In this document: in pieces, positions 34,247 through 42,186 of the stretch | How positions within the stretch are numbered: position 1 is the stretch's first letter | Layout: each line of letters begins with the position of its first letter | NCBI RefSeq assembly: GCF_001429605.1 | Contig: NZ_LMSS01000002.1 | Span: forward strand, 476,618-540,617 | Direction: 5' to 3' | DNA length: 64,000 nucleotides | Source of the DNA: Phycicoccus sp. Soil802 | GTDB taxonomy: Bacteria; Actinomycetota; Actinomycetes; Actinomycetales; Dermatophilaceae | Made by a program: the position numbers and the translations under genes | Notes under the pieces: generated by a model | What the model saw: only the letters and a program-made list of their open reading frames with translations | Database searches by the model: none | Told to the model about the DNA's origin: nothing

Positions 34247-36645
34247 GCGGACACGGGCGTGGGGGTCGGCGTTGCGGCCTCGCTCGCGCCGGGACGCCAG
34301 CGCAGGTGGACCGCGTCCTCGGTGCCCTCGCGCAGCAGGGCCAGTCGCGGCGGGATCTTGTCGGTGCGCGCCGTGGGCGGCCGGCGTCGCCCGGCCTTCC
34401 ACGGGTCGGGCCACTCGGCTGCCGGCCCGGTGTAGTCCTGCTCCGCGGCCGCGTGCAGGGTCCACATCGGGTCGTAGAGGTGGGTCCGGCCGAGGGCACA
34501 CAGGTCGGCGCGCCCGGCGAGGAGGATCGAGTTGACGTCGTCGTGCGACGAGATCGCGCCGACCGCGATGACCGCGACCCCGGCCGGCCGGGCGGCCTCG
34601 TGCCGGATCCGGTCGGCGAACGGGGTCTGGTAGGACCGCCCGAAGGCCGGCTTCTCGTCCTTGGTGACCTGTCCGGAGGAGACGTCGATGGCCGCGGCGC
34701 CGTGGGCGATGAAGGCGCGCGCGATCTCGACGCCGTCGTGCTCGGTGTTGCCGTCCGGCATCCAGTCGGTCGCCGAGATGCGCACCGTGACCGGCACGTG
34801 GGCGGGGACGGCCGCGGTCACGGCGTCGAAGACCTCGAGGGGGAAGCGGAGCCGGTTCTCCAGCGACCCGCCGTACTCGTCGGTGCGCTGGTTGGAGATG
34901 GGGGACAGGAACGACGACAAGAGGTAGCCGTGCGCCGCGTGCACCTCGACGAGGTCGAAGCCGGCCTCCATGCCGCGCCGGGCTGCGTCGCGGAAGTCGA
35001 CGACCACCTGGTCCATGTCGGCGCGGGTCATCTCGCGGGGGAGGTGGCAGCCCTCGCCGTAGGGGAGCGGCGATGGTCCGACCACCTCCCAGTTGTCCTC
35101 GGGCAGCGGCTCGTCCATGCCCTCCCACATCAGCTTGGTCGAGCCCTTGCGGCCGGAGTGCCCCAGCTGCAGCCCGATCTTCGCGGTGCTGCGCTCGTGC
35201 ACGAACCGCACGACCCGTGCCCAGGCGTCGCGCTGCTCGTCGGTCCACAGCCCCGGGCAGCCGAGGGTGATCCGGCCCTCGGGTGACACGCAGGTCATCT
35301 CCGACATCACCAGGCCGGCCCCGCCCAGGGCCTTGGACCCCAGGTGCACGAGGTGGAACTCACCGGGCAGACCGTCGACCGCGGAGTACATGTCCATCGG
35401 GGAGAGGACGACGCGGTTCTTCAGCTCCAGGGATCCGATGCGCACCGGCTGGAACATCGCCGGTGCCAGCTCGTCGCCCCCGGCCACCTGTCGCGCGAAC
35501 GCGCCCTGGATGCGGGCGGCGAACTCCGTGTCGCGGTCCTTGAGGTTCTCGAAGGTGATCCGGCGTGAGCGGGTGAGCAGGTTGAAGACGAACTCGTCGG
35601 GGTCCTGGTCGGCGTACATCCCGATGTTCTCGAACCACTCGAGGCTGGCCTGCGCCGCGCGTTGCGTCGACTCGACGACCGGCTTGCGCTCGTCCTGGTA
35701 GGCGGCAAGGGCTTTCGGGACGGAGTCGTGCTCGTGCAGGCAGGCGGCCAGGGCCAGCGCGTCCTCCATGGCGAGCTTGGTGCCCGACCCGATGGAGAAG
35801 TGGGCGGTGTGCGCGGCGTCGCCGATCAGGACGACGTTGTCGTGGTGCCAGCTGGCGTTGCGCACCGTCGTGAAGCTCAGCCACTTGGAGTTGTTGGTGA
35901 GGATGCGGTGTCCGCCGAGGTCGTCGGCGAAGATCTCCGCGACCCGCTCGACGGCATACTCGTCCGACACCCCGGGCGGGAACACCTGGTCCTCGGTGCG
36001 GTCGAACCCGGCCCGGCGCCAGACGTCCTCGTGCATCTCCACGATGAAGGTGGATCCCCGGTCCGAGTAGGGATAGCCGTGGATCTGCATGGTGCCGAAC
36101 TCGGTGTTGCGCACGATGAACTGGAAGGCCTCGAAGACCAGGTCGGTGCCGAACCAGATGTACTTGTTGTGCCGCGGGTCGAGGCTGGGGCCGAACGCGT
36201 CGGCGTACCTGCCGCGCACCTGGGAGTTCAGGCCATCGGCGGCGACGACGAGGTCGTGGGAGGCGCGCAGCTCGTCGGCATCGGGCGCGACGGTGCGGTA
36301 GTGGACCTGCACGCCGAGCTCGGCGACCCGGCCCTGCAGGATGCGCAGCAGCTCCTTGCGGCTCATCGCCGCGAAGCCCTGGCCGCCGATCGTCGACGAC
36401 TGCCCGTCGATCGCGACGTCGATGTCGGTCCACCGCGCGAACTGGCTCTCCATCGCCCGGTAGATCGTGGTGTCGGCGCTCTCGATCCCGCCGAGCGTCT
36501 CGTCGGAGAAGACCACACCGAAGCCGAAGGTGTCGTCCGGGGCGTTGCGCTCCCAGACGGTCACCTCGTGGCCCGCGTCGAGCTGCTTCATCAGGGCGGC
36601 GAGGTAGAGGCCGCCGGGGCCGCCACCCACGATCGCGATCCTCAT
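34243..36645 (-). CDS. Fused FAD monooxygenase/OYE reductase: salicylyl-CoA 5-hydroxylase or anthraniloyl-CoA monooxygenase
   Basis: 800 residues. Residues 1-390 form a class A flavin monooxygenase (IVGGGPGGLYLAALM at 5-19; LIGDAAHTAHFSIGSGTKLA near 290). Residues about 405-770 form an old-yellow-enzyme barrel (MFQPVRIGSLELKNRVVLSP; AAHGYLLSSFLSPISNQRTD). This fusion is known from salicylyl-CoA 5-hydroxylase (SdgC) of Streptomyces and from 2-aminobenzoyl-CoA monooxygenase/reductase of Azoarcus. It is translationally coupled to the CoA ligase upstream and the thioesterase downstream. Which substrate it uses cannot be settled from sequence alone; the RidA gene nearby favours the amino compound. 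Confidence 0.9.
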   Translation of the reverse strand: MRIAIVGGGPGGLYLAALMKQLDAGHEVTVWERNAPDDTFGFGVVFSDETLGGIESADTTIYRAMESQFARWTDIDVAIDGQSSTIGGQGFAAMSRKELLRILQGRVAELGVQVHYRTVAPDADELRASHDLVVAADGLNSQVRGRYADAFGPSLDPRHNKYIWFGTDLVFEAFQFIVRNTEFGTMQIHGYPYSDRGSTFIVEMHEDVWRRAGFDRTEDQVFPPGVSDEYAVERVAEIFADDLGGHRILTNNSKWLSFTTVRNASWHHDNVVLIGDAAHTAHFSIGSGTKLAMEDALALAACLHEHDSVPKALAAYQDERKPVVESTQRAAQASLEWFENIGMYADQDPDEFVFNLLTRSRRITFENLKDRDTEFAARIQGAFARQVAGGDELAPAMFQPVRIGSLELKNRVVLSPMDMYSAVDGLPGEFHLVHLGSKALGGAGLVMSEMTCVSPEGRITLGCPGLWTDEQRDAWARVVRFVHERSTAKIGLQLGHSGRKGSTKLMWEGMDEPLPEDNWEVVGPSPLPYGEGCHLPREMTRADMDQVVVDFRDAARRGMEAGFDLVEVHAAHGYLLSSFLSPISNQRTDEYGGSLENRLRFPLEVFDAVTAAVPAHVPVTVRISATDWMPDGNTEHDGVEIARAFIAHGAAAIDVSSGQVTKDEKPAFGRSYQTPFADRIRHEAARPAGVAVIAVGAISSHDDVNSILLAGRADLCALGRTHLYDPMWTLHAAAEQDYTGPAAEWPDPWKAGRRRPPTARTDKIPPRLALLREGTEDAVHLRWRPGASEAATPTPTPVSA

Positions 36646-38327
36646 GAGGTCCTCTCCTCTGCCTGGTCGCGCTCTGCCGGCTGGTGCTGGGTCAGGTCGC
36701 GGAGCTTGAAGTGCTGGAGCTTGCCGCTGGTGTTGCGTGGCAGCTGGTCGACGAACCGGACCCGACGGGGGTACTTGTACGGCGCCAACGTCGCCTTGAC
36801 GTGGTCCTGGATCTCGCGCGCCTTGGCGTCGTCGCCGACCACTCCTTCGCGGAGCACGACGAACGCGCTGACGATGGAACCGCGCTCGGGGTCGGGCTCG
36901 CCGACGACTCCGGCCTCGACCACGTCTGGGTGTCCGTCGATGGCGGCCTCGACCTCCGGGGCGCCGATGTTGTAGCCGGACGACACGATCATGCTGTCGG
37001 TGCGGGCCCGGTAGAAGAAGTAGCCGTCCTCGTCCTGCACGAAGGTGTCGCCGGTGACGTTCCAGCCGTCGACGACGTAGGCGTGCTGCCGGTCGTCGTC
37101 GAGGTAGCGGCACCCGACCGGCCCGATCACGGCGAGCCGTCCCTCGGTGCCGGGAGCGACCGGCTGGTCGTCGGGGCCGAGGATCGTGGCGCGGTAGCCG
37201 GGGACGGGCCGTCCGGTGCTCCCCGGACGGATGTCGTCGCCGGCGGCGGAGATGAAGATGTGCAGCATCTCGGTGGCGCCGATGCCGTCGACGATGGCCA
37301 GCCCGAGCTCGGAGCGGATGGTCTCCCAGACCTCCTGCGGGATGTGCTCGCCGGCGCTGACCGCGATGCGGAGCCCCTTGAGCTTGTGGAGGTGGCCGGC
37401 CTTCATGATCTGCTTGTATGCCGTGGGGGCCGTCGCGAGCACCGTCACCCCGTGCTCCTCCACGATCTCGGCGAGCTGCGCCGGCGTGGCCTGCTCGGTG
37501 ACCAGCGCGCACGCGCCGGCGCGGAGGGTGAAGACCACGAGCATGCCCAGCCCGAAGGTGAACGCGAACGGCGCCGTGCACGCGACGACGTCGTCCTCGG
37601 TGAGCCGCAGCGTGTGGCGTCCGAAGGTGTTGTCGATCGACAGGATGTCGCGGTGGAAGTGCGTCGTGATCTTGGGGACGCCGGTGCTGCCCGAGGTCGG
37701 ACCGAACAGGGCGACATCGTCCGCAGCGGTGGCGACGGCAGTGAACTCACCGGACTTCGTGGCGCAGCGGCTGGCCAGCAGGTCGTTCGGGCCTCCGTCG
37801 CCGTACGGCACGACGACGAGGTCGGGCGCCAGGGTGTCGCGGACCTCGATGGCATCGACGACGGAGCGCAGGTCGACGAGGGCGATCGACGGCTTGGTCT
37901 TCTCGACGATCGGGCCGAGCTCGCGGGCACGCAGGGCCGCCATCGTCGTGACGACCACGCCGCCGGCCTTGAGGGTGCCCAGCCAGGCGGCCACGGTCCA
38001 GGGGTTGTTGGGTGAGCGCAGCAGCACGCGGTTGCCGGGCACCAGTCCGAGGTCGTCGGTCAGCACGGCTGCGACCTGGTTGACGGTCCGAAGCAGCTCG
38101 CCGTAGCTCCACACCGTGCCGTCGGGCGTGCGCAGCGCCGGCCGGTCGGGGCCGTGCCTGGCGATCGTCGCATCGAGCAGCTCGACCGCGGCATTGAGCC
38201 GGTCGGGGTACTGCAGCTCGGGCGTCGTGAACTCCAGGGTCGGCCAGTCGCCGGCGGGCGGCAGGTGGTCGCGGGCGAACGTGTCGGTGTAGCCGCTCGG
38301 AGAGAGCGCGACCGGCGAGCTGGACAT
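36642..38327 (-). CDS. Aromatic acid-CoA ligase (2-aminobenzoate/benzoate-CoA ligase family)
   Basis: 561 residues. Adenylation motifs are present: FGPTSGSTGVPK (A3), DGIGATEML (A5), GWNVTGDTF (A7), YRARTDSMIVSSGYNI (A8) and PRNTSGKLQ with the catalytic Lys (A10). The N-terminal YTDTFARDHLPPAGDWP segment resembles that of 2-aminobenzoate-CoA ligases. It should activate the aromatic acid with ATP and CoA for the coupled hydroxylase, with which it overlaps by 4 bp. The substrate (anthranilate, salicylate or benzoate) is not proven. Confidence 0.88.
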   Translation of the reverse strand: MSSSPVALSPSGYTDTFARDHLPPAGDWPTLEFTTPELQYPDRLNAAVELLDATIARHGPDRPALRTPDGTVWSYGELLRTVNQVAAVLTDDLGLVPGNRVLLRSPNNPWTVAAWLGTLKAGGVVVTTMAALRARELGPIVEKTKPSIALVDLRSVVDAIEVRDTLAPDLVVVPYGDGGPNDLLASRCATKSGEFTAVATAADDVALFGPTSGSTGVPKITTHFHRDILSIDNTFGRHTLRLTEDDVVACTAPFAFTFGLGMLVVFTLRAGACALVTEQATPAQLAEIVEEHGVTVLATAPTAYKQIMKAGHLHKLKGLRIAVSAGEHIPQEVWETIRSELGLAIVDGIGATEMLHIFISAAGDDIRPGSTGRPVPGYRATILGPDDQPVAPGTEGRLAVIGPVGCRYLDDDRQHAYVVDGWNVTGDTFVQDEDGYFFYRARTDSMIVSSGYNIGAPEVEAAIDGHPDVVEAGVVGEPDPERGSIVSAFVVLREGVVGDDAKAREIQDHVKATLAPYKYPRRVRFVDQLPRNTSGKLQHFKLRDLTQHQPAERDQAEERTS

Positions 38328-39274
38328 CACTGACCTCCGGTGGTGGCGCGGATCATGCCTTCCTGCACGACGGTCGCGAGGTGCTCGCCGTCGGGGGTGA
38401 AGAAGCGGCCGAGGCCGACACCACGACCGGAGTCGGCGGACACCGCCTCCTGCGCGTAGAGCAGCCAGTCGTCGAGGGCTCCGGGCGCCGGCTGCCGGTG
38501 GAACCACATGGCGTGGTCGAGGCTGGCGGTGACCAGACCGGGCCGCGCCCAGGGCAGGTCGAGGACCCGGAGCACCGGCTCGAGGATCGTGTAGTCGCAG
38601 ACGTAGGCGAGGACGGCCAGGTCGCGCTGGGCGTCGGTGAGCCCGTCGACCGGCCGCAGGGCGTCGAAAGGCTTGACCCACAAGGCCTGCTGGGGCGTGC
38701 GGCCGCCGTCCACCTCGAGGTAGACCGGTCCAGGCACGTGTCGCATGTCGAAGCTGCGCCCGCCGGACCAGTACTCCTTCGACTCCGCCGTCATCGTCGA
38801 GTCGCCGCCCGGCGTGCGGTCGAGCAGGTATGCCGCGGAGCTGGGCAGCGTGTCCGGTACGGCGATGTCGGCAGGCGCCGACGCGGCATACCGGCCCCCG
38901 GGCTCGCCTGCAGCGAAGCTGGCGAGGCAGGTGTAGGCGGCCTTGCCGTTCTGGAAGGCACGGACCTGGCGGGTGGCGTAGCCGCGGCCGTCGCGGAGCA
39001 CCTCGACCTCGTAGGTGACGGGCGCGCCGATGTCGACGGGGCGCATGAAGTAGCTGTGCATCGAGTGCATGCTCTTGCCGTCGGTCACCGTGAGCATCGC
39101 CGCTGCTGCGGCCTGCGCGACCATGTCACCGCCATACGCCTTGGGCCACGGGCAGGGCTGCGTCGTCGCCGTGAAGGCGACGTCGAAGTGCTGTGCTGCA
39201 ACGGATTCCAGCTCGAGTGCCCTCGTCACGATCTCCGAGGTGGGCGCCTGGGCCCCGCCGGGGGTGCTCGTCAC
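38327..39274 (-). CDS. TesB-type acyl-CoA thioesterase II
   Basis: 315 residues with two hotdog repeats. CPWPKAYGGDMVAQAAAAAM in repeat one and LDHAMWFHRQ with DWLLYAQEAVSADSGRGVGL in repeat two are the TesB signatures; the Asp, Gln and Thr positions of the active site appear conserved. GTG start at 39274, overlapping the cupin stop by 4 bp; its own stop shares one base with the ligase start. It is a second thioesterase in the aromatic operon, possibly acting on a different CoA intermediate. Confidence 0.87.
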   Translation of the reverse strand: MTSTPGGAQAPTSEIVTRALELESVAAQHFDVAFTATTQPCPWPKAYGGDMVAQAAAAAMLTVTDGKSMHSMHSYFMRPVDIGAPVTYEVEVLRDGRGYATRQVRAFQNGKAAYTCLASFAAGEPGGRYAASAPADIAVPDTLPSSAAYLLDRTPGGDSTMTAESKEYWSGGRSFDMRHVPGPVYLEVDGGRTPQQALWVKPFDALRPVDGLTDAQRDLAVLAYVCDYTILEPVLRVLDLPWARPGLVTASLDHAMWFHRQPAPGALDDWLLYAQEAVSADSGRGVGLGRFFTPDGEHLATVVQEGMIRATTGGQ

Positions 39275-39756
39275 GGGCGGTCCGCCCAGTTGCGCAGCTC
39301 GTCGTCGGAGACCTGGAGGAGGTTGACGACGATGTTCTCGGGGGTGCGGGTCGTCATCCAGGTGAGCGGGTTGTTGCGGTCGAGGTTGCACTCGACGTGC
39401 GGCATGAACGGCGGCACGAAGACCCAGTCGCCCTCGGCCATGTCCAGGTAGTCCTCGAACCGCTCGCCGAAGTAGATGCGGGCTCGGCCCGAGAGGACGT
39501 AGCCGCCGGTCTCCGCCTCGCCGTGGTGATGCGGTGCCGAGCGGTAGCCGGCCTCGTTGCTCACCTTGCCGAACCACAGCCGGGTCGCCGGGGTGTGCTG
39601 GATGCTCACGCCGGAGATCCGGCTGGCGCCCTCCGACTGGCCGGTGTCGCCGACCTCCAGCCCACCGCGGGTGACGACCGGGACGACGAGGCCGCTGGCG
39701 TCGGCATACATCGAGTTGTCGCCCTCGAGCTGGTACTTGCTGAAGTCAGGTTCCAC
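39271..39756 (-). CDS. Single-domain cupin, candidate ring-cleavage dioxygenase
   Basis: 161 residues. Cupin motif 1 is SAPHHHGEAETGGYVLSG and motif 2 is GDWVFVPPFMPHVECN, so the three His and one Glu metal ligands are all present. Gentisate 1,2-dioxygenases have about 350 residues and two cupin domains, so this is a shorter type. Its place between an FAH-family hydrolase and the CoA pathway genes suggests cleavage of the hydroxylated ring, but an isomerase or accessory function is equally possible. It overlaps the thioesterase by 4 bp. Confidence 0.8.
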   Translation of the reverse strand: MEPDFSKYQLEGDNSMYADASGLVVPVVTRGGLEVGDTGQSEGASRISGVSIQHTPATRLWFGKVSNEAGYRSAPHHHGEAETGGYVLSGRARIYFGERFEDYLDMAEGDWVFVPPFMPHVECNLDRNNPLTWMTTRTPENIVVNLLQVSDDELRNWADRP

Positions 39757-39815
39757 GGGTGGCTCTCCTTCGTCGGTGGCGGCAGTCCGGTCGGACAGGT
39801 CGGTCGGTCGGGCTG

Positions 39816-40637
39816 TCAGGCTGGTTTGGTCAGGCGGATCGTGTTGCGTAGCAGGCCGATCCCCTCGATCTCGGTCTCGAGGACATCGCCGTCGGCGAGG
39901 AACCGCTGGGGGTCACGGGCGACGCCGACTCCTCCGGGTGTGCCGGTGAGCACCAGGTCGCCGGGGCGCAGGACCGTGAAGGTCGAGATGTAGGCGAGCA
40001 GGTCGGCGGAGTCGAAGACCAGCGTGGCCGTCGTGTCGCGCTGCACCTCCTCGTCGTTGACGCGGCAGGTGATGGTCAGGCCCCGCGTGGGGTCGACCTC
40101 GTCGGGGCTCACGACGACGGGGCCGGTCGGGGTCGAGTCGTCCCACGCCTTGCCCTGGAACCACTGCAGCGTGCGGTACTGCCAGTCGCGCACCGACACG
40201 TCGTTGGCGACCGTGTAGCCGGCGATCGCGGCGGCGGCCGTCGCGCGGTCGGCGCCCCGGATCGTCGCCCCGACCACCACGGCGAGCTCGGCCTCCCAGT
40301 CGACGTCGGTGCCGGCGGGCAGCGCGACGTCGTCGACGGGGCCGACCAGGCTGTCGGCGTACTTCACGAACAGCGTGGGGTGGCTCGGCAGCTCGCGCCC
40401 GGTCTCGAGGATGTGGTCGCCGTAGTTGAGCCCGCAGCAGATCACCTTGCCGGGCCGGGGGAGCGGGGCGACCGGCTCGGCCCCGGGGAGCAGCTCGCCC
40501 AGCGGGGTGTCCGGGCCGAGGGTGCCGCCCGCGGCGAGGTGGGCGGACAGGTCGGCGGCCGGGAGGGCCCGCCAGCCGTCGGCGGTGCGGGCCGCGGCAT
40601 GGGTGGTCCCCTCGTGGGCGACGGTGCCGAACTGCAT
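39816..40637 (-). CDS. Fumarylacetoacetate hydrolase family protein (fumarylpyruvate hydrolase candidate)
   Basis: 273 residues. The FAH fold signatures are VICCGLNYGDHI, DVDWEAELAVVVG (Glu metal ligands), ANDVSVRDWQ and LVLTGTPGGVGV. In gentisate-type pathways FAH members hydrolyse fumarylpyruvate to fumarate and pyruvate; that role fits the operon but is inferred. It is the first gene of the minus-strand operon, 59 bp ahead of the cupin. No Shine-Dalgarno precedes the ATG, and a -10-like GAAAAT lies 8 nt upstream, so the operon is probably leaderless. Confidence 0.87.
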   Translation of the reverse strand: MQFGTVAHEGTTHAAARTADGWRALPAADLSAHLAAGGTLGPDTPLGELLPGAEPVAPLPRPGKVICCGLNYGDHILETGRELPSHPTLFVKYADSLVGPVDDVALPAGTDVDWEAELAVVVGATIRGADRATAAAAIAGYTVANDVSVRDWQYRTLQWFQGKAWDDSTPTGPVVVSPDEVDPTRGLTITCRVNDEEVQRDTTATLVFDSADLLAYISTFTVLRPGDLVLTGTPGGVGVARDPQRFLADGDVLETEIEGIGLLRNTIRLTKPA

Positions 40638-40644
40638 ATAGCGA

Positions 40645-40672
40645 GATTTTCACGATCGTCGCCAAAGGTCAA
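40645..40672 (-). promoter_or_regulatory. Promoter and possible operator of the aromatic operon
   Basis: On the minus strand TTGACC (40672-40667) is followed 15 bp later by GAAAAT (40651-40646) and the ATG at 40637. The spacer contains TTTGGCGACGATCGTGAAA, an imperfect palindrome that could bind the PaaX-type regulator encoded next door. Confidence 0.45.
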
Positions 40673-40719
40673 TAGATGGGCTAGGCTCGAAGCACGCCCA
40701 GCCCGACCCTGGAGGTTCG

Positions 40720-41151
40720 ATGTCCGCCCAGCCGCTGACCCCCGTACCCGTCAACCCCGCGTCCCTGGCCGCACCGAGCGGTTACTCGCACGGCACGCTG
40801 AGCGGCAACACGCTCTACCTCGGTGGGCAGACCGCCCTCGACGCGCAGATGCAGATCGTGCCGGGCGGCATCGTCGAGCAGTTCCGGCAGGCGTTCTCCA
40901 ACGTCCTCACCACCCTGGCCGAGGCCGGCGGGATCCCCGAGGACCTCGTCAGCATCACGATCTACCTGACCGACATCCCCGACTACCAGGCCCACGGGCG
41001 TGAGATCGGTCGCGCCTGGCGTGAGCTGGCCGGCCCGGTCTACCCCGCGATGGCCGGCATCGGCACGACTGCGCTCTGGCAGCCCGAGGCCCTGATCGAG
41101 ATCGTCGGCGTCGCGGTCATCCCGGACGAGCGGCTCCGGTCTGCGCGGTGA
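40720..41151 (+). CDS. RidA family protein associated with aromatic catabolism
   Basis: 143 residues of the short RidA type (GYSHGTLSGNTLYLGGQTAL; LEAGG-like LAEAGGIPEDLVSITIYLTD; VYPAMAGIGTTALWQPEALI). The usual Arg of the imine-binding site (HxRxxV) is not obvious, so it may be a divergent subtype; RidA relatives include 2-aminomuconate deaminase. GGAGG lies 6 nt before the ATG. It is divergent from the aromatic operon across 82 bp, and its 3' end overlaps the convergent PaaX gene by 35 bp. A deaminase role in an amino-aromatic pathway is inference. Confidence 0.86.
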   Translation: MSAQPLTPVPVNPASLAAPSGYSHGTLSGNTLYLGGQTALDAQMQIVPGGIVEQFRQAFSNVLTTLAEAGGIPEDLVSITIYLTDIPDYQAHGREIGRAWRELAGPVYPAMAGIGTTALWQPEALIEIVGVAVIPDERLRSAR

Positions 41152-41974
41152 CGAAGTCGTGCGCCGGCTCTGCGAGGAGGCGGTGCAGCTCGAAGAAGGT
41201 CTCAGCCGCCCGAGTGCCCGACCACGAGGCGGGCAGCAGGTCGGTCGGCAGGCCGGGGTCGAGATAGGGCAGCCGTCGCCACGCGGTGAGTGCCCGGATG
41301 TAGTCGGCGAACGCCTGGGGCCCGGGCTCGACCTCGGGTTGCGCAGCCCAGCTCGCTCGCGCGGGCTCGTGGGCGTCGAGGAAGTCCGTGTAGAGCTGGC
41401 CCAGCGCGTCGAGGTCCCACCACTGGGCGACCTTGTCGGCAGGGTCGCCGAACGCGACGTACTCGGCGCGGAACAGGTCGACGTACAGGTCGAGCCCGTT
41501 GGCGACGAGCACGTCCCGCGCGTCGTCGGCGAGGTGGCCGGGAGCGATCCACACGCCGGAGGACACGGTGCCGAAGCCGAGCCAGGCCAGCCGGGCCCTC
41601 AGGGCGTGCCGCTTCTGGCGCTCGGACTCGGGCACCGAGAAGACCACGACGACCCAGTCGCGGGACTGTGGCTCGGGGCGGGCGAAGATGCGGCGGTCGC
41701 CCACCTCGAGCACGTGGCGGGCGTACTCCGACAGGGCGTAGCCGGCGACGCCGTCCCTGCGCTCGGCCTCGACGATCCCCCGGCGCTTGAGCCGCGACAG
41801 CGACGAGCGCACGGCCTGGTCGTCGACCCCGGCCGCGGCCATCAGCCGGATCAGGGCGCTGACGCTGATCCAGCCGCCGAACTCGCGGACGTAGAGCCCG
41901 AGCAGCGTGACGATCAGCGCCCGCGGCGGCAGGGGTCCCCGCTCGGTGCCACCATCGAGCTCGGTCGTCGTCAC
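41117..41974 (-). CDS. PaaX family transcriptional repressor
   Basis: 285 residues. The N-terminal winged helix (LPPRALIVTLLGLYVREFGG, ALIRLMAAAGVDDQAVRSSL, SRLKRRGIVEAERR) and the central RDWVVVVFSVPESERQKRHA and LAWLGFGTVSSGVWIAPG blocks define the PaaX family; the C-terminal domain is complete. PaaX proteins repress aromatic catabolic operons and are released by an aryl-CoA thioester. Its position suggests that it senses the CoA ester made by the ligase at 36642-38327. Confidence 0.9.
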   Translation of the reverse strand: MTTTELDGGTERGPLPPRALIVTLLGLYVREFGGWISVSALIRLMAAAGVDDQAVRSSLSRLKRRGIVEAERRDGVAGYALSEYARHVLEVGDRRIFARPEPQSRDWVVVVFSVPESERQKRHALRARLAWLGFGTVSSGVWIAPGHLADDARDVLVANGLDLYVDLFRAEYVAFGDPADKVAQWWDLDALGQLYTDFLDAHEPARASWAAQPEVEPGPQAFADYIRALTAWRRLPYLDPGLPTDLLPASWSGTRAAETFFELHRLLAEPAHDFVTAQTGAARPG

Positions 41975-41999
41975 GGACGAAATCTATCCGGCCCCCTCG

Positions 42000-42090
42000 C
42001 AGCTTTATCGGGTCTAGGAGGAACGTTGACCTTCACTCCGGTTCAGAAGTCGAGCGAAGATCAACGTTGTTGCCAGACCCGATAAAGCTG
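42000..42090. repeat. MITE-like palindromic element with CAGCTTTATCGGGTC termini
   Basis: Terminal inverted repeats CAGCTTTATCGGGTC (42000-42014) and GACCCGATAAAGCTG (42076-42090) are perfect. A second nested pair AACGTTGACCTTC/GAAGATCAACGTT has one wobble. The 91-bp element lies between divergent genes, so it is not a terminator. A diverged copy is at 21251-21320. Confidence 0.8.
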
Positions 42091-42106
42091 TTGGCCGGGG
42101 ACAGGG

Positions 42107-42171
42107 TTGTTCTGAGGGCCCGAATCGCTCTAGAGTTCCGTTGAACAGAAATTGAAATCCGCATTGTGGAA
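42107..42171 (+). promoter_or_regulatory. Promoter with tandem operators before malic enzyme
   Basis: TTGTTC (42107-42112), an 18-bp spacer, TAGAGT (42131-42136), then operators TTCCGTTGAACAGAA (42136-42150) and ATCCGCATTGTGGAA (42157-42171), 21 bp apart. The same geometry occurs at 45557 and 50986. Confidence 0.7.
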
Positions 42172-42186
42172 GATTGAGGTCGAGTG

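Noticed and set aside
39271-39756. Cupin called as gentisate 1,2-dioxygenase
   Set aside because: It is less than half the usual length and has one cupin domain, so only a candidate ring-cleavage role is given.
42000-42090. Palindrome considered as a terminator
   Set aside because: It lies between divergently transcribed genes, so no transcript ends there.
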